The position numbers were made by a program, and so were the translations under genes. The notes beneath the pieces were generated by a model. That model did not search any database and was not told the origin of the DNA. It saw nothing but the letters and a program-made list of their open reading frames with translations. Shown in pieces: positions 47,438-56,519 of a stretch of DNA of 64,000 nt (the stretch's first letter is position 1; each line of letters opens with the position of its first letter). Origin of the DNA: AP-15 sp963735445 (GTDB lineage: Bacteria; Pseudomonadota; Alphaproteobacteria; ATCC43930; CGMCC-115725); contig CAVTLC010000051.1 of assembly GCA_963735445.1 (NCBI GenBank), forward strand, positions 40,050 through 104,049, read 5' to 3'.

Positions 47438-48212
47438 ATGGAAAGCAAGGGCAGGCGGGTAGTAGGCGCAGCCGCCCCACCGCCAAAGCAAATTCCGGCA
47501 GCCCCGGCCGAACCTCGTGCGGCGGTTCCGCGAAGCAAGCCGGCGAAACCCGTCGCAGCACAAGCTTCCGCTCGTCCTCCCGAGCCGCCGCTTCCCTCCG
47601 TAAGCGATCGGCCAGCGGTGTCCAACGGGGGGCAAATTTCCGCGGGGCAAATTTCTGCCGGGCAAATTTCACCTCGGCCCCCCGAATTGGCAGCCCCTAC
47701 CCCGGTCGAAGCGCCGGCAAAAGCCGTCGCATCGCCGAGTTTAGTCAGCGAAACCGAAGCGCCTGACGCGGTTAGCGGCGAAAAGTTGCCGGAGGCGCGC
47801 CGCGGCGGCGCCCGATGTCGTCGTGCAGCGGATCGCCCCGGCCCCCTCCGCAGTTGTTCCGCCGACAATCGCCGCACCGGCCAAAATTGCCGACCCCAGC
47901 GGTGACACTTGCGGCATTCTTGCCGAGTCACAGGCAGCCGTGAGCCGCGGTTTGCAGGCGCTCGGCGACGAGTTGGCTTGCTATGCCAGGCGAAGCATGG
48001 AGACTTTGGCGTGTACTGCGATCGACACGTTGAGCGTCAAAACCTGGTCCGACGCAGTCGCAGTGAACTCTCGCCTCGCTCGCACAAGCTTTGACCAATG
48101 GGTTGATAGCGCCGCGAAAGTGTCCGAACTCGGGATCAAACTTGCCAACGACGCGGCGAAACCCCTTCTGGCGAAAATGGGGGTGGCCTGGAGGCCGGTG
48201 CCTCCAGGTTGA
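47438..48212 (+). CDS. Phasin-like protein with proline/alanine-rich N-terminus, one frameshift
   Basis: Probable polyhydroxyalkanoate-granule-associated protein. ATG 47438 starts a basic Pro/Ala-rich region of about 120 residues containing GQISA repeats. A one-base shift near 47805 joins it to a helical phasin-type domain (ILAESQAAVSRGLQALGDEL, TWSDAVAVNSRLARTSFDQW, VSELGIKLANDAAKPLLAKM). Corrected length is about 257 residues. The phasin assignment rests on the C-terminal domain and the operator-like repeat upstream; the long N-terminus is unusual. Neighbouring etfBA-hbd fits acyl-CoA/PHB metabolism. Confidence 0.68.
47630..47674 (+). repeat. Three tandem 15-bp repeats inside the phasin gene
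   Basis: The unit GGGCAAATTTC plus four bases occurs three times without gaps (47630-47644, 47645-47659, 47660-47674). It is in frame and encodes GQISA, GQISA, GQISP. The A/T-rich core stands out against the GC-rich surroundings. Confidence 0.85.
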
Positions 48213-48444
48213 TGGTCTGCCGGTTGCGCGCTCGTGCGCCAATGGGCCGTATCCTCAGTTAATCCGGAAACTCCGGATCAAATCCCCGCCGCGGTGTTCT
48301 TCGTTAGCTCCGGCCCGCTTTGGAGCGGTGTTGTCGGACCAGGGTCTTGCCTTCACCGCAGGTAAGTGCACAAATCGCCGAGCTTAGGAGCGGTTGCGGG
48401 CGAGGCGGGCGGGGCCGCCGGCCGCGGTTGATTGCGAGGCAAAG

Positions 48445-49194
48445 ATGAAGGCGCTAGTCGCGGTCAAGCGGGTCATCGACTACAACGTCAAGATCCGCGT
48501 CAAGGCAGATCACACCGGCGTCGAGACCGCCAACGTCAAGATGTCGATGAACCCGTTTGACGAAATCGGTATCGAAGAGGCGTTGCGGCTTCGCGAGGCC
48601 GGCATCGTCAGCGAGGTCATCGCGGTTTCTCTCGGCGCCGCGCAATGTCAGGAGACGATACGAACCGCGCTGGCGATGGGTGCGGATCGCGGCATCCTGG
48701 TGCAGACCGATGCCGAATTGCAGCCCCTCGCCGTCGCCAAATTGCTCAAAGCGGTGATCCTCGACGAAAAACCCGAGATCGTGATCCTCGGCAAGCAGGC
48801 GATCGACGACGACTGCAACCAGACCGGCCAGATGCTGTCGGCATTGTTGGGCTGGCCCCAAGCGACCTTCGCCTCGAAGCTTAAAATCAGCGACGGGCAT
48901 GCCGAGGTCACGCGCGAGGTCGATGGCGGGCTCGAAACCGTGGCAATCAAATTGCCCGCGGTCGTCACGACCGATCTTCGCCTCAATGAGCCGCGCTACG
49001 CGTCGCTGCCGAACATAATGAGAGCCAAGAAAAAACCGATTGTGACAACGACCCCCGAGACGCTCGGGGTCGATGTAACGCCGCGCCTCACCGTCCTCAA
49101 AGTCGACGAGCCGCCAAAACGGCAGGGTGGGCGAAAAGTCGGCTCGGTCGCCGAACTGGTCGACAAACTCAAGACCGAGGCGCGGGTGATCTGA
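48445..49194 (+). CDS. etfB: Electron transfer flavoprotein beta subunit
   Basis: Beta subunit of the FAD/AMP-containing electron carrier that accepts electrons from acyl-CoA dehydrogenases. 249 residues from ATG 48445. Signatures: MKALVAVKRVIDYNVKIRVK, NPFDEIGIEEALRLREAG, IVILGKQAIDDDCNQTGQML and the C-terminal DLRLNEPRYASLPNIMRAKK. Its stop overlaps the etfA start. Confidence 0.96.
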   Translation: MKALVAVKRVIDYNVKIRVKADHTGVETANVKMSMNPFDEIGIEEALRLREAGIVSEVIAVSLGAAQCQETIRTALAMGADRGILVQTDAELQPLAVAKLLKAVILDEKPEIVILGKQAIDDDCNQTGQMLSALLGWPQATFASKLKISDGHAEVTREVDGGLETVAIKLPAVVTTDLRLNEPRYASLPNIMRAKKKPIVTTTPETLGVDVTPRLTVLKVDEPPKRQGGRKVGSVAELVDKLKTEARVI

Positions 49195-50139
49195 TGACTG
49201 CTCTCGTCGTCGCCGAACACGACAACCGGTCGCTCAAATCCGCGACTCTGAACGCGCTGGCCGCCGCCAAGGAAATCGCCGGCGATGACGTCGAGGTGAT
49301 CGTCGCGGGCAAGGATTGCCGCGGTGTTGCCGAGACCGCTGCGCAAATCCCCGGCGTCAAGCGCGTCTTGCTCGCCGAGGACGCGGCTTACGAGCATGGC
49401 CTTGCAGAAAACGTCGCGCCACTGCTCGTGAAACTGGCCGAGAATTACGGCCATCTGATCGCGCCGGCCACGACCGCGGGCAAGAACCTGATGCCGCGGG
49501 TCGCCGCCCTGCTCGACGTGATGCAGATTTCCGACATCAGCGCCGTGGTTTCGCCGGATACGTTTGTCCGCCCGATCTATGCCGGCAACGCGCTCGCGAC
49601 AGTGCAGTCGAAAGACCCGATCAAGGTCATCACGGTGCGCGGCACCGCATTTCCGCCCGGTGAGGCGACCGGAGGGATCAGCGCCGATCGATACCGTGGC
49701 ATCGACCGGCGAGAGCGGGCTTTCGCAATTCGTCGGAGCCGAACTGTCGAAATCCGAGCGGCCTGAGTTGACCAGCGCCCGGGTCATCATCTCCGGCGGG
49801 CGCGGGATGCAATCGGGCGATAATTTTCACCTGCTCGAAAAAGTCGCCGACAAACTCGGTGCGGCGGTCGGCGCCTCGCGCGCCGCGGTCGACGCCGGGT
49901 TTGTGCCAAACGATTACCAGGTCGGCCAGACCGGCAAGATCGTCGCCCCCGAGCTTTATGTTGCGGTCGGGATCTCCGGTGCGATCCAGCATCTCGCCGG
50001 CATGAAGGATTCCAAGGTCATCGTCGCCATCAACAAGGACGAGGAGGCGCCGATCTTTCAGGTCGCGGATTACGGATTGGTGGGCGATCTGTTCAAGATC
50101 TTGCCTGAGCTGGCCGACGAGCTCGAGCGCCGCCAGTGA
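49194..50139 (+). CDS. etfA: Electron transfer flavoprotein alpha subunit, one frameshift
   Basis: Alpha subunit of ETF, holding the FAD and passing electrons to ETF-ubiquinone oxidoreductase. The N-terminal half (MTALVVAEHDNRSLKSATLN, DISAVVSPDTFVRPIYAGNA) is in one frame; a one-base shift near 49673 leads to STGESGLSQFVGAELSKSER. The FAD-binding C-terminus is intact: RAAVDAGFVPNDYQVGQTGK, GISGAIQHLAGMKDSKVIVA and INKDEEAPIF. Corrected length is about 315 residues, as in the family. Since ETF is normally single copy and needed for fatty-acid oxidation, the break is probably an assembly error. Confidence 0.92.
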
Positions 50140-51059
50140 GCGCCGCTCCCTCGGCTGATGCTCCGCCGGCAGCACCGCGTCTCGAACGTCTGAACCGCAT
50201 CGGCGTGATCGGCGCCGGCCAGATGGGTGGCGGCATCGCCCATGTCTGCGCGTTGGCCGGGCTCGATGTCGTGATGACCGACATCAGCGAAGAGGCGGCG
50301 CGGCGCGGGCGCGACGCCATCGAGCGCAACCTGACGCGTCAAGTCGCGCGCGGCCGGATCCGCGAGGAGGAAAAAGACGCGGCGATGGCCCGCATCGCCA
50401 CCGGGCTCGATTATGGCCTGTTCGGCGATTGCGACATGGTGATTGAGGCCGCGACCGAAAAGGAAGACATCAAGCGCGCGATCTTCAAACAGCTGACGCC
50501 GAAATTGCGCCCCGGGGCGCTGATCGCGACCAACACCTCGTCGATTTCGATCACCCGGCTCGCCGCCTCGACCGACCGGCCCGAAAAATTCATCGGCATG
50601 CACTTTATGAACCCGGTGCCGGTGATGACCCTCGTGGAATTGATTCGCGGCATCGCCACCGACGAGGAAACCTTTGCGCTGACCCGCGATCTGGCCGTGA
50701 AACTCGGCAAGACGCCGGTCGCCGCCGAGGATTACCCGGCCTTTATCGTCAACCGCATTCTGCTGCCGATGATCAACGAGGCGGTTTACGTGCTGTATGA
50801 GGGAGTGGGTTCGGTCGAAGCGATCGATACCGCGATGAAGCTCGGCGCGAACCATCCGATGGGACCGCTGGAACTCGCCGATTTTATCGGGCTCGACACC
50901 TGCCTGTCGGTCATGCAGGTGCTTTACGAGGGGCTGGCCGACAGCAAGTATCGGCCCTGTCCGTTGCTTGTAAAATATGTCGAGGCTGGCTGGCTCGGCC
51001 GCAAAGCCGACCGCGGCTTTTACGATTATCGCGGCGATAAGCCGGTCCCGACCCGCTGA
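50136..51059 (+). CDS. hbd: 3-hydroxybutyryl-CoA dehydrogenase
   Basis: NAD(H)/NADP(H)-dependent 3-hydroxyacyl-CoA dehydrogenase. 307 residues from GTG 50136, overlapping the etfA stop (GTGA). Rossmann motif GVIGAGQMGGGIAHVCALAG, catalytic histidine region GMHFMNPVPVMTLVEL, and dimerisation domain NRILLPMINEAVYVLYEGVG with NHPMGPLELADFIGLD. Placed with etfB-etfA, a common order in alphaproteobacteria. Confidence 0.94.
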   Translation: MSAAPSADAPPAAPRLERLNRIGVIGAGQMGGGIAHVCALAGLDVVMTDISEEAARRGRDAIERNLTRQVARGRIREEEKDAAMARIATGLDYGLFGDCDMVIEAATEKEDIKRAIFKQLTPKLRPGALIATNTSSISITRLAASTDRPEKFIGMHFMNPVPVMTLVELIRGIATDEETFALTRDLAVKLGKTPVAAEDYPAFIVNRILLPMINEAVYVLYEGVGSVEAIDTAMKLGANHPMGPLELADFIGLDTCLSVMQVLYEGLADSKYRPCPLLVKYVEAGWLGRKADRGFYDYRGDKPVPTR

Positions 51060-51171
51060 GCTGCGAAATAGTGTCCCGGCTTCTTGTTCGCTGCCGGCCG
51101 ATTCGTTATCAAGCTGTCACAAACGCGTGCTATGCCGCCTCGCGATCAATGACGAGCAGAACGAGTTATCG

Positions 51172-51735
51172 GTGACGGCCTGCTTGGATAATTGCCCGGC
51201 CTTGGTGCTGAATGCGGATTTCCGCCCGCTGAGCTATTTCCCGCTGTCACTGTGGTCATGGCAGGACGCGATCAAGGCGGTGTTTCTCGACCGGGTCAAC
51301 ATCATCGACCATTACGATGTTTGCGTGCGCAGCCCGTCGCTCGAGATCCGGCTGCCGAGCGTCGTGTCGCTAAAGGAATATGTGCCGGCGGCGCGCCACC
51401 CGGCCTTTACCCGGTTCAACGTGTTTTTGCGCGACCGTTTTACCTGTCAGTATTGCGCCGAGCCTTATCCCTCGCACGAATTGACCTTTGATCATCTGGT
51501 GCCGCGCTCGCGTGGCGGGCGCACGACCTGGAACAATGTCGTTACCGCCTGCGGCAGCTGCAATCTGTTAAAGGGCAACCGTCTGCCGCGGGAAAGCGGC
51601 ATGTATCCGCGCCACCGCCCGGTGCAGCCGACCACCTACATGCTGCAGGAAAACGGGCGCGCCTTTCCGCCGAATTACCTGCATCACAGCTGGCGCGATT
51701 ACCTCTACTGGGATACCGAGCTCGACCCGAATTGA
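51172..51735 (+). CDS. HNH endonuclease domain protein
   Basis: About 187 residues with an HNH fold: metal-binding cysteines in CQYCAEP and CGSCN flank the active core LTFDHLVPRSRGGRTTWNNV. The N-terminal part PALVLNADFRPLSYFPLSLW is conserved in a widespread alphaproteobacterial group. Role unknown; the genomic setting is housekeeping, not phage or restriction. Start at GTG 51172; no in-frame ATG is closer. Confidence 0.88.
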   Translation: MTACLDNCPALVLNADFRPLSYFPLSLWSWQDAIKAVFLDRVNIIDHYDVCVRSPSLEIRLPSVVSLKEYVPAARHPAFTRFNVFLRDRFTCQYCAEPYPSHELTFDHLVPRSRGGRTTWNNVVTACGSCNLLKGNRLPRESGMYPRHRPVQPTTYMLQENGRAFPPNYLHHSWRDYLYWDTELDPN

Positions 51736-51874
51736 GCCGAGCGTTGTAACGCTCTTGTCACATCGCGGCGCTTCGGTCTTAACTTTGCGGGACGGCATTG
51801 CCGGACGCGCCCGCTTCCCGGCTATGCTCTTCGACGGAGGGTGAGCGGCCCAGAGACAAGGAGGAGCGGCGACC

Positions 51875-52427
51875 ATGCGGGCGGATCTGCCGGCCAAAAG
51901 ACAACGTCTGCGCGAGATTATTCGCGACCGCTCGCTGCTGCAGGATCGCGGTTTTGTGCTGTCCTCGGGCCGGTCGAGCAATTTTTTCTTTGATATGAAG
52001 CGAACCCTGCTCGACCCCGAGGGCGCCGGGCTTGTCGCCGATCTGCTGTTCGACATGATCCGTGGCGAAGATGTCGATGCGGTCGGCGGGCTCGAAACCG
52101 GCGCCATCCCGATCGTCGCCCTCTTATGCGCGCGCAGCTGGCCGGAGAAGCCGATCACCGGTTTTTTTGTCCGCAAGGAGGCGAAAGGCCACGGCACCGA
52201 CCAGCGAATCGACGGGCTGCTCGACCCAGGCGCGCGCGTCATTTTGTTCGAGGATGTCACCACCACCGGCGGCTCGGTCATGCAGGCGGCGAGAACAGGT
52301 GCGCCGCCTTGATTGCAAAATCGTCAGTGTCATCAGCATCGTCGATCGCCTCGAAGGTGCGGTCGACAATTTCAAAGCCGCCGGCATTCCCTTCGAGTCG
52401 CTGTTCACCTGGCGTGACTTTAGTTGA
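51875..52427 (+). CDS. pyrE: Orotate phosphoribosyltransferase, one frameshift
   Basis: Makes orotidine monophosphate in pyrimidine synthesis. ATG 51875 after AAGGAGGAGCGGCG. The N-terminal frame shows DRGFVLSSGRSSNFFFDMKR and the PRPP loop ILFEDVTTTGGSVMQAA. A one-base shift near 52290 continues EQVRRLDCKIVSVISIVDRL and FESLFTWRDF. Corrected length is about 184 residues, slightly short of 190-210 but complete at both ends. The frame as read stops at 52312. Confidence 0.9.
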
Positions 52428-52786
52428 GCGAGCCAATCCGATATCTGGCCGCGGCCCATCTGAAGCGTCAGTTCTTAAACCAGACGCAGCGCAATCGTTT
52501 CGGCAATCTCGAAGCCCTGCTCGAACTAGCGATTTACGCCCGCGGCTGTATCGAGCCATCGCAGTCGTCGAGCCGGGTCATCGTCGCGTTTGTGCTCGAA
52601 CGCGTGCTCAACAAATGCGCCCGAGACCTCGATGGACGGCCGGTGCGCATCTCCGAAATCGCCGAACTCGGCGGCCGGTTATGCCCGCCGGTCGAGCGCG
52701 CCGTCGAGTTCCTGGCCGGTGTCGATGACGATCCGGTCGAAATTGCCGCCGCGCTGATCCGCGCCGATCCGGCGTCCCCGTGCTAG
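52424..52786 (+). CDS. Hypothetical protein overlapping the pyrE stop
   Basis: 120 residues from a TTG at 52424 that overlaps the pyrE stop (TTGA). No family recognised. It is a soluble, mainly helical protein with basic N-terminus (LKRQFLNQTQRNRFGNLEAL) and a C-terminal half rich in short helices (SEIAELGGRLCPPVERAVEF). Coupling to pyrE and normal codon pattern suggest it is real. Confidence 0.55.
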   Translation: MSEPIRYLAAAHLKRQFLNQTQRNRFGNLEALLELAIYARGCIEPSQSSSRVIVAFVLERVLNKCARDLDGRPVRISEIAELGGRLCPPVERAVEFLAGVDDDPVEIAAALIRADPASPC

Positions 52787-52890
52787 TGCGGGTAATCTAG
52801 CCCTGCTCCGCAGCGCAGGCTCGCAGGCAGTAAATTCCCGATGCAGGATAGAAACTGACCGGCCCAGCCTGCCGCTCTCGGAGAAGTGCT

Positions 52891-53968
52891 GTGAACCTGA
52901 ACGATCGCGTAATCCATTTTCGCTCCGACGGGCTCGGGTTGTCGCCCGAGGAATACGCCCGGCTGCTGGCACAGCTTGCCGAGGACGATCGTATCGCGGC
53001 CGATGAATTCTCGTTGGGCGGCGCCGTCGAACGTCTCGAAAAACGAAATGGCCGAGTTGCTCGGCAAAGAGGCCGCGGTATTTATGCCGTCGGGAACGCT
53101 TGCCAATCACCTCGCGGTCCGCCTTTTGGCGCGGCGCGGGCGGCGGGTTTTGGTCCAACGCCAGAGCCACATTTATTGCGACACCGGTGACTGCGTGCCG
53201 GAGCTGAGCGGGATTACCCTGGTGCCGCTTGCACCTGACAAGACGAGTTTCACACTGGAAGACGTGGCCGCCGAAATCGCCCGCGAGGAGGAGGGCCGGG
53301 TCCGCACACCGATCGGAGCGATCTCGATCGAGTTGCCGGTGCGACGACGCCAAGGCGAAGTGTTCGACTTTGGCGAAATCCAGCGCATTACGAGCTTCGC
53401 GCGCGAGCGCGGCATCGGACTGCATCTCGACGGCGCCCGGTTGTTTCTCGCGGTCCCCTATACCGGCATCGCACCGGCGGTCTATGCCGCCCCGTTCGAC
53501 ACGGTCTATGTGTCGCTCTACAAATACTTTAATGCTGCGGCTGGCGCGATCCTGGCCGGCCCGCGGCAGCTGCTGGATGGGCTCTACCATCAGCGCCGGA
53601 TGTTTGGCGGCGGATTGCGCCAGGCTTGGCCCTACGCCGCCGTGGCGTTGCACTATCTCGAGGGGTTCGGCGAGCGCTTTGCCGAAGCGGCGGCGATGGC
53701 TGACGAGCTGTTTCGTGCTTTGGCCGAATATCCGCAGCTCGAAATCCGGCGGACGCCAGCCTCGACCAATGTCACCCGACTACTGATCCGCAGCGCCGAA
53801 GCCGCAGCACTTCCCCAACATCTCGCCCGGCGCGGCATCTCGATCCGGCCGCCGCTCTCGGTATCCGCCGATGGCGCCGAATTCGAGCTGATCGTCAACG
53901 AAACGATCCGGCATCGCCCGATCGAGCAGACAATCACCGATTTTTTCGATGCAATTCGAGGCGGCTAA
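52891..53968 (+). CDS. ltaE: Threonine aldolase-type PLP lyase, one frameshift
   Basis: PLP-dependent beta-eliminating lyase of the low-specificity L-threonine aldolase family (threonine to glycine plus acetaldehyde). GTG 52891 opens with FRSDGLGLSPEEYARLLAQL. The run AAAAAC at 53039-53044 holds a one-base shift; beyond it the frame reads EMAELLGKEAAVFMPSGTLA, LHLDGARLFLAVPYTGIAP and VSLYKYFNAAAGAIL with the likely PLP lysine. Corrected length is about 358 residues. Some relatives act on other beta-hydroxy amino acids. Confidence 0.85.
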
Positions 53969-54033
53969 ATCGGCTGCCCGCCTGGGGGCTGATTGACGGT
54001 CCGCCGCCAATTCCTTATCTAAATTTTCGTATC

Positions 54034-54558
54034 ATGGCTGAACTCTCGATCATCACCGCGCCCGACCCGCGGCTCAAAATCAAGGCGCGTCCGGTTGCCG
54101 TCGTCGACGACGAAATCCGGCGGCTGATGGACAATATGCTCGAAACGATGCGCAAAGCGATCGGCATCGGATTGGCGGCGCCGCAGGTCGGCGTCGCAAA
54201 ACGCGTGATCGTGCTCGACGTGGCGCGCCAAGGCGAACCGCCGCAACCGATGATGCTCGCCAACCCCGAGATCCTATGGCATTCGGAAGAGCTGGCGACC
54301 TTTAGCGAGGGCTGTCTGTCGTTGCCCGAGCATTATGCCGATGTGACCCGCCCTGCGCAGATCCGCCTGCGCTATCTGGATTACCAGAACGAGATCCGCG
54401 AAATCGACGCCTCCGGGCTGCTGGCGACCTGCATCCAGCACGAAATGGACCATTTGGATGGCGTGCTGTTTGTCGACCATATCTCGATGGTCAAGCGCGG
54501 GATGATTTTGCGCAAGCTCGCCAAGTCAAAGCGCAGTCGTACCCCGGTTGCCGCCTAG
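54034..54558 (+). CDS. def: Peptide deformylase
   Basis: Removes the formyl group from nascent proteins using a metal. 174 residues. Motif 1 GIGLAAPQVG (residues 44-53), motif 2 EGCLSLPE with metal ligand C94, motif 3 QHEMDHLDG with H136, E137 and H140. ATG start. Its 3' end overlaps the fmt start. Confidence 0.96.
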   Translation: MAELSIITAPDPRLKIKARPVAVVDDEIRRLMDNMLETMRKAIGIGLAAPQVGVAKRVIVLDVARQGEPPQPMMLANPEILWHSEELATFSEGCLSLPEHYADVTRPAQIRLRYLDYQNEIREIDASGLLATCIQHEMDHLDGVLFVDHISMVKRGMILRKLAKSKRSRTPVAA

Positions 54559-55538
54559 CGCCCCGGACGCGGCGCCGTTTACGGCCGCGACGGAGAATGC
54601 GCTGAACCTCATCTTTATGGGAACGCCGCCCTTTGCGGCGACCATCCTCGACGCGCTGATTAGCGCCGGACATCGTCTGCTCGCGGTTTACACTCAGCCG
54701 GCGCGACCGGCCGGGCGCGGCCATCGGCCCCAGCCCTCGGCTGTCCAGCGGCTCGCCGAACAGCATGAGCTACTGGTGCGCGTTCCGGCGCGGCTGCGCG
54801 ACGAAACCGTGCAGGCAGAATTTGCGGCACTTGGGGCGGATATGGCGGTGGTCGCGGCTTACGGGCTGATCCTGCCGCGCCGGATATTGAATGCGCCGCG
54901 GCTCGGTTGTCTGAATGTCCATGCATCGCTGTTGCCGCGCTGGCGCGGCGCCGCCCCGATCCAGCGCGCCTTGCTCGCCGGCGACCCGGAGACCGGGATT
55001 TCCATCATGCAGATGGAGGAGGGGCTCGACACCGGCCCGATCCTGATGCAGCAAGCATTGCCGATCGGTCCCGAGGCGACGGCCGTCAGCTTGACCGAAG
55101 CGCTGGCGCGGCTTGGCGGCGAACTGATCGTCAAGACTCTGGATGAGGTGCGGCAGGGCCAGTTGACGTCGCGGCAGCAGCCTGTGGAGGGGGTCACCTA
55201 CGCGCCCAAGATCACCCGCGAAGAGGGCCGGCTCGACTGGCGGCGGACGGCGGTTGAATTGGAACGGCAGGTGCGCGCGCTCGACCCGTGGCCGGCGGCC
55301 TTCTTCGAATATCAGGGCGAACAGATCCGCGTACTCGCCGCGAGCGGTGTTGTCGGAGACCACCGAACTGCCGCCGGGAACCATTATCGACGGCCAATTG
55401 TCGATAGCTTGCGGCGCTGGGGTATTGCGGCCATTGCGCCTGCAGCGGCCGGGGCGCGGGCCGGTCGACGCCGATGCCTTCTTGCGCGGCTTTCCGATCG
55501 CGGCCGGAACCTTGCTGCCGTGCCCCGCTACAAACTGA
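54548..55538 (+). CDS. fmt: Methionyl-tRNA formyltransferase, one frameshift
   Basis: Formylates initiator Met-tRNA. The start is taken as TTG 54548 inside the end of def; the conserved part begins LNLIFMGTPPFAATILDALI. Catalytic motif SLLPRWRGAAPIQRALLAGD with preceding CLNVHA is present. A one-base shift near 55345 changes the tail; corrected it reads VLSETTELPPGTIIDGQ and GVLRPLRLQRPGR, ending at 55536-55538. Uncorrected, the frame runs on into truA and gives a false 575-residue fusion. Overlaps truA by 19 bases. Confidence 0.92.
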
Positions 55539-56275
55539 CGATCGAATATGACGGCGCCGGGCTTGTCGGTTGGCAGCGTCAGCCGCAAGGCCTCTCGGTG
55601 CAGGAGGCGCTCGAAACCGCGGTCGCGAATTTCTGCGGCGAGGTAATCATCGTCCATGGCGCCGGGCGCACCGATGCCGGGGTCCATGCCCTGGGGCAGG
55701 TGGCGCATCTCGATCTGACGCGTGACGCTGCGGCTGATGTCTTGCGCGGTGCGCTGAACCATTACCTCCGCCATACCGCAATTAGCGTGCTCGCCGCCGA
55801 GCCCGTGCCACCGCACTTCGATGCGCGATTGACCGCCGTCCAGCGCACTTATCTTTACCGCATCTTGAACCGGCGGGCGCCGGCGGCGTTGGATCGCGGC
55901 CGGGTGTGGCGGGTGGCCCCGCCGCTTGATGCCGAGGCGATGCAGGAGGCGGCTCAGCTTCTTGTCGGGCATCACGACTTCACGACGTTTCGCGATCGGC
56001 TGTGCCAGGCGAAATCGCCGTTGCGCACGCTCGACATGCTCGAGGTCAAGCGCATCGGCGACGAGATCCGCATCGAGGCGCGCGCCCGCTCGTTTCTGCA
56101 TCGCCAGGTGCGCAACATGGCGGGTACCCTCGAGCTGGTCGGCATCGGCCGATGGCAACCCAAGGACGTCGCGGCGGCGCTCGCTGCTCGTGACCGCCGA
56201 GCCGGCGGGCCGACCGCGCCCGCCGAAGGTCTTTATCTCGTCAACGTCCACTATCCTGCCTTTATTCGGGTCTAG
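55520..56275 (+). CDS. truA: tRNA pseudouridine(38-40) synthase
   Basis: Makes pseudouridine at positions 38-40 of the tRNA anticodon arm. 251 residues from GTG 55520, with PRYKLTIEYDGAGLVGWQRQ at the start and the catalytic aspartate D52 in GAGRTDAGVHALGQ. C-terminal FLHRQVRNMAGTLELVGIGR is typical. Third gene of def-fmt-truA. Confidence 0.95.
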   Translation: MPRYKLTIEYDGAGLVGWQRQPQGLSVQEALETAVANFCGEVIIVHGAGRTDAGVHALGQVAHLDLTRDAAADVLRGALNHYLRHTAISVLAAEPVPPHFDARLTAVQRTYLYRILNRRAPAALDRGRVWRVAPPLDAEAMQEAAQLLVGHHDFTTFRDRLCQAKSPLRTLDMLEVKRIGDEIRIEARARSFLHRQVRNMAGTLELVGIGRWQPKDVAAALAARDRRAGGPTAPAEGLYLVNVHYPAFIRV

Positions 56276-56519
56276 CAGAGGCGGCAGCGCATCATCAGGG
56301 ACCGACAAGTATGAGGGGCGAGAAATGGGGAGTAGCGGGCTGAGAAACCTGCCGTTTGTTTCGCGGCCGCCCGAAGCCGTGCGCGAACGCGCGGAACCTC
56401 GGCTGGTTGCTGCGATATGCCGGTGTCTCGCCGGCCTGCGGAGCTCCGGGCAACGGAAGGCCGGCCTGGGGAGGTAAAGCCCGAACCTCTGACCAATCTT
56501 CGCTAATAACGGGCCGAGG

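Noticed and set aside
54548..56275. Genuine Fmt-TruA bifunctional protein
   Set aside because: The correct Fmt C-terminus is present in the next frame and stops at 55538; the joining is due to a one-base shift.
54770..56308. 512-codon open frame on the minus strand opposite fmt and truA
   Set aside because: It mirrors the codon structure of fmt/truA, has no family features and crosses both genes; it is a shadow frame of GC-rich coding DNA.
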